40,893 bases of DNA from positions 1 through 40,893 of the forward strand of contig JAMCYS010000134.1 of assembly GCA_023473795.1 (NCBI GenBank), in the 5' to 3' direction. This DNA comes from Chloroflexota bacterium. GTDB lineage: Bacteria; Chloroflexota; UBA6077; FW602-bin22; JAMCYS01. This document shows positions 34,452 through 40,893 of the stretch, in pieces. The notes beneath the pieces are model-generated. The model was not told the origin of the DNA and did not search any database. It saw only the letters and a list, made by a program, of their open reading frames with translations. The position numbers and the translations under genes are program-made. How positions within the stretch are numbered: the stretch's first letter is position 1; each line of letters begins with the position of its first letter.

Positions 34452-35180
34452 GTGCGAGTAGCCATCCTCTCCGACATCCACAGCAATCTCGCCGCCCTCC
34501 AGGCGGTGCTGGCTGAACTGCCCCCCTTTGACGAGGTCTGGTGCCTCGGCGATATTGTGGGCTACGGCCCTGACCCCAACGAGTGCGTAGAGGCGGTGTT
34601 CTCTCTGCCTCACCTGGCGATCGCCGGCAACCACGACTGGGCGGCGGTCGGCAAGGTCGACACAGCGGAGTTCAATACCGACGCTCGCCGCGCCGCCGAG
34701 TGGACAGGGCAGCGTCTCACCCCCGCCAACCGCAATCTGCTGGCCGCTCTGCCCACGGAGTCGGTCGTGGGCGATTTCACGCTGGCGCACGGCAGCCCCC
34801 GCGAGCCCATCTGGGAGTACATCCTGGGGGCGGGGCAGGCCGCCGCCAACTTGCCCTACTTCGCTACTCCTTATTGTCTGGTCGGGCACACGCACGTCCC
34901 TGCCATCTTTCTTGCCCCGACGGCCGGAGAGCGAGCTGCCGCGCGGCGGCCGCAACCAGGAGACCGGCTGGAATATGGCGACCGGCGGTTCATCGCCAAT
35001 CCCGGCGGCGTGGGGCAGCCGCGGGACGGCGACCCGCGCGCCGCCTACGGGTTCCTAGACACCGTGGAGCGCACCCTGACCTTCCGGCGGGTGGCTTACC
35101 CAGTCGAGGTCACCCAGGAGAAGATGCGGCAGGTGGGGTTGCCGAACAGCCTGTGGCAGCGCTTGTCGTTTGGGTGGTAA
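34452..35180 (+). CDS. Metallophosphoesterase (YfcE/MJ0936-like calcineurin fold)
   Basis: The protein has 242 residues from GTG 34452; the open frame upstream of that overlaps thiL antisense and is rejected. The two-metal motifs are in order: AILSDIHSNLAALQAVL (DxH), CLGDIVGYGPDPNECV (GDxxxxG), IAGNHDWAAV (GNHD), FTLAHGSP and LVGHTHVP (GHTH). It resembles phosphodiesterases of unassigned substrate, commonly found as single housekeeping genes. It precedes pyrG by 81 bp and may share its transcript. Confidence 0.9.
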   Translation: MRVAILSDIHSNLAALQAVLAELPPFDEVWCLGDIVGYGPDPNECVEAVFSLPHLAIAGNHDWAAVGKVDTAEFNTDARRAAEWTGQRLTPANRNLLAALPTESVVGDFTLAHGSPREPIWEYILGAGQAAANLPYFATPYCLVGHTHVPAIFLAPTAGERAAARRPQPGDRLEYGDRRFIANPGGVGQPRDGDPRAAYGFLDTVERTLTFRRVAYPVEVTQEKMRQVGLPNSLWQRLSFGW

Positions 35181-35201
35181 CGAGCGGGGCCGTTTTGGTA
35201 G

Positions 35202-36905
<1,704 letters not shown>

Positions 36906-37022
36906 CCCCGGACGTTGACCGCCGCCAGCGTCGGGCGCTGTCCGACGAAGCGCTTGGGGACCCTATCGTCGCCGGTTGCCACAAGCGCTCGTAAACAGAG
37001 ATTGGGAGGTTGGGACACAGCC

Positions 37023-37667
37023 ATGCGTATCTTTCTCGACACAGCCAACTTGGAGGAGATTCGCCAGGCCGCGGCCTGGGGAGTAGTCAGCGGTGTGACG
37101 ACCAATCCCAGCCTGATGGCCAAGGAGAAAGGCGCCGACTTCCAGGAGACGATCAGAGAGATTTGTTCCTTGATAGACGGGCCGATCAGCGCCGAGGTAA
37201 CGGCTCTGGATACGGAGGGGATGATCGCGCAGGCGCGCGACCAGGCCAAATGGCACCGGAACGTCGTCATCAAAGTACCCATCACGCCGGCCGGTCTGGG
37301 CGCCACCAAGGTGCTCAGCGCCGAGGGCATTAGCACCAACCTCACGCTCTGCTTCTCCACCAACCAGGCCTTGCTGGCCGCGGCGGCCGGCGCCACCTAC
37401 GTCAGCCCCTTCCTTGGGCGCCTGGACGACATCGGCCACGACGGCATCGCCGTAGTGGCCGAGATAGTCAGCGTCTACAAGAACTATGGACTGCGCACGC
37501 AGGTGATCGCCGCCAGCATCCGCCACCCCTTGCACGTCGTAGCGGCGGCGAAGGCGGGGGCGCACATCGCCACCATACCTTACAAGGTGCTGACTCAAAT
37601 GGTGGAGCACCCCCTGACCAAGAACGGCCTGGACCGCTTCATGGCCGACTGGGCGAGCCGGAAGTAG
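37023..37667 (+). CDS. tal: Transaldolase / fructose-6-phosphate aldolase, TalC type
   Basis: This 214-residue protein belongs to the short TIM-barrel class. It begins [20 protein letters not shown], and [12 protein letters not shown] is the family signature. The Schiff-base lysine is K84 ([12 protein letters not shown]). [20 protein letters not shown] and [13 protein letters not shown] follow. The family includes transaldolases and F6P aldolases, which single residues separate, so I leave the reaction open between the two. ATG 37023 has GGGAGG 13 bp upstream. The gene is downstream of pyrG and before tRNA-Met. Confidence 0.92.
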   Translation: MRIFLDTANLEEIRQAAAWGVVSGVTTNPSLMAKEKGADFQETIREICSLIDGPISAEVTALDTEGMIAQARDQAKWHRNVVIKVPITPAGLGATKVLSAEGISTNLTLCFSTNQALLAAAAGATYVSPFLGRLDDIGHDGIAVVAEIVSVYKNYGLRTQVIAASIRHPLHVVAAAKAGAHIATIPYKVLTQMVEHPLTKNGLDRFMADWASRK

Positions 37668-37684
37668 GGGAGACGCAGCAGAGA

Positions 37685-37718
37685 GGCTGCCCGGGAGAGG
37701 ATCCGCTCCTGGGCAGCC
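37685..37718 (+). terminator. Hairpin after the transaldolase gene
   Basis: GGCTGCCC (37685-37692) pairs with GGGCAGCC (37711-37718), with GAG/CTC extending the stem. It sits 18 bp past the stop. No T-run follows; it may be a factor-dependent or weak terminator. Confidence 0.5.
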
Positions 37719-37802
37719 GACAGGCTAGTACGCAGGATGTTGCTTCCGTGGCGGACTGCCCGCGGCGACCTTCCCTGGCGACGGACGCCGTTGCCGTCTG
37801 CC

Positions 37803-37832
37803 TTGACACTAGAGAGCGTGCCCTAGTATAAT
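37803..37832 (+). promoter_or_regulatory. Promoter of tRNA-Met
   Basis: A perfect TTGACA (37803-37808) and TATAAT (37827-37832) are 18 bp apart, about 20 bp before the tRNA. It is the closest to consensus in the window. Confidence 0.9.
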
Positions 37833-37852
37833 CCTCGATGCCCAATGAGCCT

Positions 37853-37927
37853 GGCAGGGTAGCTCAGTGGTAGAGCAGGGGACTCATAAGCCCTTGGTCG
37901 GCAGTTCAAATCTGCCCCCTGCCACCA
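37853..37927 (+). tRNA. tRNA-Met (anticodon CAT)
   Basis: The cloverleaf has acceptor GGCAGGG/CCCTGCC, D arm GCTC/GAGC, anticodon stem GGGGA/GCCCT (one A-G mismatch next to the loop) with loop CTCATAA, and T arm GGCAG-TTCAAAT-CTGCC. CCA is encoded. The acceptor pairs at position 1-72, so it is elongator rather than initiator; a tRNA-Ile2 with modified C34 cannot be excluded. Integrase remnants and a repeat follow, so the gene was probably used as an integration site. Confidence 0.95.
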
Positions 37928-37934
37928 AAGCCAA

Positions 37935-37959
37935 GAAGCCCGATATATCGGGCTTCTTT
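37935..37959 (+). terminator. Intrinsic terminator of tRNA-Met
   Basis: GAAGCCCGAT (37935-37944) pairs with ATCGGGCTTC (37947-37956), followed by TTT. The tRNA-Lys terminator has the same GCCCGA stem. Confidence 0.85.
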
Positions 37960-37985
37960 GTTGCCCAGGGGCATTTCCTGCAATA

Positions 37986-38076
37986 GTGCGGTTTTGCGGA
38001 CAAGGGCTTTTGGGTCTGTGAGACACTCGTGAAATCGTGCGGTCCTGTGGACAAGGGCTTTTGAGCTAGTGAGACA
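37986..38076. repeat. Tandem 51-bp repeat (two copies) echoing the tRNA-Met anticodon arm
   Basis: Two 40-bp copies (37986-38025 and 38037-38076) repeat with a 51-bp period and agree at 33 of 40 positions. Each contains AAGGGCTTTTG(A/G)G. The reverse complement of the tRNA anticodon loop region (37883-37895) reads AAGGGCTTATGAG, so copy 2 matches it at 12 of 13 bases, in inverted orientation. They lie between the tRNA and an integrase remnant, where recombinase-binding or attachment sites would be expected. That role is inference. Confidence 0.6.
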
Positions 38077-38087
38077 AAGGTACTTCT

Positions 38088-38183
38088 TCATGCCGACGCG
38101 TACTTGGGCATCATGCTGGCAGCGGTTTGTTGCCTCACCGCGCCGGCATATCGCCTGCTCATGGCATCAGTCTCATGCCCCAG
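38088..38183 (-). pseudogene. Tyrosine recombinase C-terminal remnant next to tRNA-Met
   Basis: The minus-strand frame ends LGHETDAMSRRYAG, then AVRQQTAASMMPKYASA and a TGA at 38088. This is the box II of tyrosine recombinases, with the His of LGH exactly nine residues before the nucleophilic Tyr, and the R-Y-A-G...MPKY ending common to phage and island integrases. Upstream in frame the sequence (VLRLAVYRLRSD) loses similarity, and no arginine box is visible. Its 3' end faces the tRNA. A plus-strand promoter (38257) and gene now run over its upstream part. It is a relic of the element that used tRNA-Met. Confidence 0.65.
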
Positions 38184-38256
38184 ATCAGATCTGAGACGGT
38201 AAACGGCTAAGCGTAGAACACTTGTCTGGCCCATCGCTAGATTGCTTCGCATCTTC

Positions 38257-38285
38257 TTGACGGCCATCTGATGCGGAGTTATAAT
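38257..38285 (+). promoter_or_regulatory. Promoter of the MazE/MazF-like pair
   Basis: TTGACG (38257-38262) and TATAAT (38280-38285) are 17 bp apart, with a GATATATAAA tract just downstream (38288-38297) that could be a binding site. The start codon lies 33 bp past the -10 box. Confidence 0.8.
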
Positions 38286-38318
38286 GCGGATATATAAAGC
38301 AGAAACGAGGCCACAGAG

Positions 38319-38693
38319 ATGCGAACGTTTACCACCCTTGCTCGCGAGCGGGGAGTGACCACGATTCCAGTGGATCTGCGCCAGACGGCGGACGTGCAAC
38401 CAGAGGCCGAACTCACCTGGGTGGAGATCAGCCCCTGCTTCTGGCTGGTGGGGCCCGCGCGCTGTCACCCTGAGGAGGTGGCACCACTGGTAGCCGGGGC
38501 TCTGCTCAGTGGACGCTCGGCGTTCCCCAAGTTGATGAGTCGCCTGCTTTCGGGCGAGGTACCTCAGCGAGTCGGGCGCGGACACAAGCGCCAGCGCCGG
38601 CTGCCTCCCCAAGCATCCCCCATGACCGAGGAGCAGATGGTCACCCTGGGCGCGACCTCACCCAGCGTGCGCCACCGCCGGGGGCGCGAGTAG
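38319..38693 (+). CDS. AbrB/MazE-like DNA-binding protein, putative antitoxin
   Basis: This is a 124-residue protein. Residues 8-50 fit the swapped-hairpin AbrB fold: GVTTIPVDLRQTADVQPEAE then LTWVEISPCFWLVGPA, compared with the typical pattern (GRVTIPKELRExLGLKPGDELEWVE). The remainder is a helical part (EEVAPLVAGALLSGRSAFPK) and a very basic tail (HKRQRRLPP, RHRRGRE). The next gene starts 3 bp after its stop and has PemK/MazF-like traits, as in mazEF pairs where the AbrB-type antitoxin comes first. It probably represses its own strong promoter. It could also be a plain regulator. Confidence 0.6.
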   Translation: MRTFTTLARERGVTTIPVDLRQTADVQPEAELTWVEISPCFWLVGPARCHPEEVAPLVAGALLSGRSAFPKLMSRLLSGEVPQRVGRGHKRQRRLPPQASPMTEEQMVTLGATSPSVRHRRGRE

Positions 38694-38696
38694 CGT

Positions 38697-39488
38697 ATGG
38701 GGGTGCTCGACGACCCTGCCTTGTATTACGCCCCGCCACAGGACGACTGGGCGCAAGGTGACATCGTAGTCGTGCCCACCGTCGTCCTGCGGGCTAGAGG
38801 CGAGCGAACGGCAGCCGTCTACCCGCAACCTGCCCCGCCGCCGGATGGCAGCTCAAGCGTGGTCTATGACCTGTGGGCAGGTGATGGCCCGTTGCCCGCG
38901 TCGGCGGCGGAGTGCTGGCTTGGACCAGCGGTGGTGGTGAGTGACGACTGCGCAATCGACAAGGAGTTCAACGCCAGGGTAGACGAGTTGCTGGCGGCAG
39001 GGTGCGCTGAGGCCGAGGCAATCGAAGTAGCCCGGCAGGACGAGAGCCTTGATCGCACCCTTCTCGTGGCCCCGGTTCTACCTTACGGTCAGTTGCGCTT
39101 CACGAGGGAAGACGCGGTAAGAACCGCCCAGGCCGTAGGCTACTTCCCGGTGGTAGATGGGCCGGAGATGGACGAGGGCTACGTCGATCTGGGACGCATT
39201 GTGCCGGTCAGCAGGCATCTACTCTTCGGACCTGTCGCCTGCTTAAGCGAGGGGGCGAGAAGCATTCTGCGCTGGAAGGTTGCCCAGTACTGTGCGGCGC
39301 GTAACCTCTCGGTCGATGCCCAGATCGCCGCTGCCGTGGGGAGGACGATCACACGAATGCAGGCCGTCGAAGACAGCAAGCGTCGGCTAGTGGTTGATCT
39401 GGAATTAGATGGAGGGGCGGCGAGGCTACGGTTGCGACAGGAGCCGCGCAAGGAAGAGGCGCCACCCGCTCGTGGCCGCGGTCGTTAA
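38697..39488 (+). CDS. Unknown protein with PemK/MazF-like core motifs, putative toxin partner
   Basis: This is a soluble protein of 263 residues. Three segments in order recall PemK/MazF: WAQGDIVVVPTVVLR (RGDIVxVDFP), WLGPAVVVSDDCAID (RPAVVVSDD), and DRTLLVAPVLPYGQL (VLLAPI). It is twice the usual size: an insertion with Glu/Ala helices (ELLAAGCAEAEAIEVARQD) sits between the last two, and a helical C-terminal part with ACLSEGARSILRWKVAQYC and a Lys/Arg-rich end follows. DDC-I replaces the usual Asp-Asp-Asn. It may equally belong to a separate family with S(H/D)DC(D/A)I motifs that I recall only vaguely. The function is not established; pairing with the AbrB-like gene is the main clue. Confidence 0.5.
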   Translation: MGVLDDPALYYAPPQDDWAQGDIVVVPTVVLRARGERTAAVYPQPAPPPDGSSSVVYDLWAGDGPLPASAAECWLGPAVVVSDDCAIDKEFNARVDELLAAGCAEAEAIEVARQDESLDRTLLVAPVLPYGQLRFTREDAVRTAQAVGYFPVVDGPEMDEGYVDLGRIVPVSRHLLFGPVACLSEGARSILRWKVAQYCAARNLSVDAQIAAAVGRTITRMQAVEDSKRRLVVDLELDGGAARLRLRQEPRKEEAPPARGRGR

Positions 39489-39795
39489 GCTGAGCCCATT
39501 ATGATCGACCGCGTGCTTGTGACTGTCTTCGTAGGTCCAGATGGTGGCGGGAAGGGTATTCGATCATCCGGCCCCGGCTCCGATACCTGGACATTAGCCC
39601 TCATTCGCCAGATAATGCGCTTGGCGGGCCCTCTGGTACGCTTCCGGGCCAGAGGTCACTCAGCGGCTGCACGTATACAGCGGATCGGTGCTGAGCAGTT
39701 GAGCCACCCGTGCTGAAGGTAGGTGCCCTTGCTTGCTCGGCCAAAGTGGTTGCAGCCGTTTTCGGAATAGTCGCTGGGAGCAGTTGGGAACTTAA
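39489..39795. other. Intergenic stretch with no supported gene
   Basis: About 300 bp. A 71-codon frame at 39501 starts MIDRVLVTVFVGPDGGGKG, but it has no ribosome site and becomes low-quality after 25 residues, so it is at most a remnant. No promoter of note is seen. Confidence 0.4.
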
Positions 39796-40314
39796 GTGGA
39801 CCACGCGATACAGAATAGAATGGCTCTGCTAGTGGAGCGAGGCAACGCGCTTCTAAACGGCCTGCAATCAGAGCTGCAAGCACTCAATGCCCCGAGGGCT
39901 GATCTTGCTAGAAGTCTGCTATCTGAGGGCGCCGGGGAGATCGCTTTAGAACTTCTTGGCAGCCGACGGGCCAGGGGATACGGGAGAGAACTCGCCCACA
40001 CCTTGCTACGCCAGGAGAAGAACAGGTCGCAGCAGCAGATTCTGGCTAGGTACGAAGTTCTCTACCGCAATTGGTTGAGTGAGGTCATCGGCCTTCTGCG
40101 GCAGGTTTCCATGGTGAGACCTAAGCTCGTGGCTCCCGGCAACAGCAACAGCCTCGTTAGCCGAGTAAGTAAGGCCGAGAGTCTCAAGAACTTGGATGCG
40201 CGTGTACGATATGTTCTTAGACAACTTGAATACCTGCGCATTCAGGACCTCGTATGGAACTCATCGTTGCCCAAAGATGTCCCCAAGATAAGACAATCAA
40301 CCAAGTTGAGCTAG
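39796..40314 (+). CDS. Helical protein of unknown function
   Basis: The protein has up to 172 residues from GTG 39796 (or ATG 39820), without a clear ribosome site. It is predicted mostly helical and charged: RMALLVERGNALLNGLQSEL, SRRARGYGRELAHTLLRQEK, ARYEVLYRNWLSEVIGLLRQ, and a C-terminal SRVSKAESLKNLDARVRYVL. No membrane span or catalytic motif is visible. Codon use is visibly less GC-rich than the core genes, suggesting transfer. Its end overlaps the next frame by about 60 bp; a single frameshift there would fuse it to the HEPN-like segment, so the two may be one broken gene. Confidence 0.5.
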   Translation: MDHAIQNRMALLVERGNALLNGLQSELQALNAPRADLARSLLSEGAGEIALELLGSRRARGYGRELAHTLLRQEKNRSQQQILARYEVLYRNWLSEVIGLLRQVSMVRPKLVAPGNSNSLVSRVSKAESLKNLDARVRYVLRQLEYLRIQDLVWNSSLPKDVPKIRQSTKLS

Positions 40315-40505
40315 ACCCTCAGGAGACTCTTCGTGATATTGAGCACCTCCTCCGTCGCTGCATAGAGTGCGAGCTGAAGAAGACTTCTCACCAGTGGTGG
40401 GAACAACGCATCCTCCTGGAGGTGAGACGAAGAGCTGAAGGTCGGATGGCGCGAAGAGAGCGGGTATGGCCCTGGTATCCACCAACGTCCCCAAGTGTCG
40501 TGCTC
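40254..40505 (+). pseudogene. Swt1-like HEPN domain fragment, 3'-truncated
   Basis: The frame reads LRDIEHLLRRCIECELKKTS, then HQWWEQRILLEVRRRAEGRM and ARRERVWPWYPP. This matches, as I recall it, the Swt1-like HEPN pattern (xLRxxIxxEL...WWxxRIPxxVRxRAExR...PWY). Intact members continue with YLDFSDYxxII; here the similarity stops at about 40485-40500, and the next sequence is the 3' end of the integrase on the other strand. HEPN proteins are often RNases in toxin-antitoxin or anti-phage systems. The fragment lacks the rest of its fold and is probably dead. Confidence 0.45.
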
Positions 40506-40766
40506 TTAGAACCTCTCCACGTACGTGGCTGCCACCGGCTCGGGTGGGTTGGTTTAACGGTGGATGGATGTAGCGCTGCGAGCGGTGGCCCAGCCGACGC
40601 TCCAGCTCGTAGGCGTCGGACAACAGTCGAACGGTCGTACGAGCGAAGTCTGGGTATACCCACTCACCTTTCGTGAAGTGAACTGGCGAGAATATGCCCC
40701 CTGGGGGAGATCTCTCGGGAACTCGCCGGTCAACTACACTACGCGGAAGGGGCTAAGGGAGGAGGG
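40506..40766 (-). pseudogene. Tyrosine recombinase pseudogene with catalytic Tyr replaced by a stop
   Basis: The minus-strand frame HFTKGEWVYPDFARTTVRLL then SDAYELERRLGHRSQRYI carries box II. A tandem ATCC-ATCC (about 40549-40556) shifts the frame. Removing one ATCC gives RYIHR-stop-TNPPEPVAATYVERF and a TAA at 40506-40508. The in-frame stop (TAA) falls exactly nine residues after the His of LGH, where the nucleophilic Tyr belongs (TAC/TAT). The N-terminal part is lost at the IS junction (40766). The RLGHRSxRYIxRYTNPPE ending is typical of a group of recombinases that I recall from Chloroflexota. It is inactive by several lesions. Confidence 0.6.
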
Positions 40767-40893
40767 TGTCGACGGCCACGTAATTCACCCAGGGCTCGGC
40801 CAAACAATTCACCCACCCTGGCGTGCGGCTTGTCGTTATCCTACTCTGTCGATCCCCCGCTGTGAAGGGCTCTATGGCCGTCCGGTCTTAGCC
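40767..40893 (+). mobile_element. Terminus of an IS21-like insertion sequence, right copy
   Basis: This is the exact inverted copy of bases 1-127. It begins TGTCGACGGCC at 40767. CGGCCA-N3-AATTCACCC occurs twice, 24 bp apart (AATTCACCC at 40782-40790 and 40806-40814), as in the repeated terminal units of IS21-family elements. The element extends beyond the right edge. The flanking bases differ from those of the left copy, so these are two separate insertions, or the same repeat collapsed by assembly. Confidence 0.6.

Noticed and set aside
39501-39716. 71-codon frame beginning MIDRVLVTVFVGPDGGG
   Set aside because: It has no ribosome site, composition degrades after 25 residues, and no family fits. 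At best a remnant.
40564-40893. Plus-strand frame MDVALRAVAQPTLQ... running into the IS end
   Set aside because: It looked coding at first, but the opposite strand reads a recognisable tyrosine-recombinase C-terminus with the right His-Tyr spacing, so this frame is its shadow.
37853-40893. A second copy of the tRNA-Met 3' end as attR
   Set aside because: No direct copy of the tRNA 3' half was found to the right within the window. It may lie beyond the contig end.

Overview
The window is a GC-rich (by eye about 60-65 %) bacterial sequence, most likely one whole assembled contig from a Chloroflexota-type organism. I infer this from the gene families together: a DUF951 protein next to pyrF, a TPR protein with an acidic tail, zinc-ribbon proteins, a prkA-yeaH-spoVR operon outside any sporulation context, and a phosphofructokinase with the pyrophosphate-type signature. 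The taxonomy is inference; no rRNA gene is present.

The layout is a housekeeping core (about 2.05-37.96 kb) with a decayed mobile-DNA zone at each end. Both ends carry the same 127-bp sequence in inverted orientation, which looks like the terminus of an IS21-family insertion sequence. The left zone (1-2050) holds an IS-truncated zinc-ribbon gene, two remnants that look like the tail and head of a DNA methyltransferase, and a membrane protein gene broken by two single-base frameshifts. It abuts tRNA-Lys(CTT). The right zone (37.96-40.89 kb) starts at tRNA-Met(CAT). It holds a tandem repeat that echoes the tRNA anticodon arm, a tyrosine-recombinase tail, a two-gene module resembling MazE/MazF (AbrB-like protein plus a divergent PemK-like protein), an unknown gene, a truncated Swt1-like HEPN gene, and a second tyrosine recombinase whose catalytic Tyr codon reads as a stop.

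Core, left to right. The minus-strand genes are dedA and the group pyrF-DUF951-MFS. On the plus strand follow a MarR-regulated RND efflux pair (adaptor plus permease), an unknown gene, and a phosphate-transport group (PiT permease, DUF47 partner, two small membrane proteins). Next comes the operon prkA (kinase/AAA) - yeaH (von Willebrand A) - spoVR, preceded by a roughly 350-nt structured leader that ends in a perfect intrinsic terminator. A convergent phosphofructokinase gene, an ECF sigma/anti-sigma pair, a 192-bp MITE with an 8-bp target duplication, and a ferritin-like gene follow. The minus strand then carries degV, a TPR gene and a zinc-ribbon gene. An M16 protease (plus strand) converges on a tight minus-strand cluster thiL-tsaE-tsaB-rimI-polA-mutM, which combines thiamine phosphorylation, tRNA t6A synthesis, S18 acetylation and DNA repair. 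A metallophosphoesterase, pyrG and a TalC-type transaldolase run rightward to tRNA-Met.

The candidates for something new are the MazEF-like pair with its HEPN neighbour in the tRNA-Met island, and the structured leader of the prkA operon. All assignments come from reading the sequence and recalled family motifs; no database search was run.
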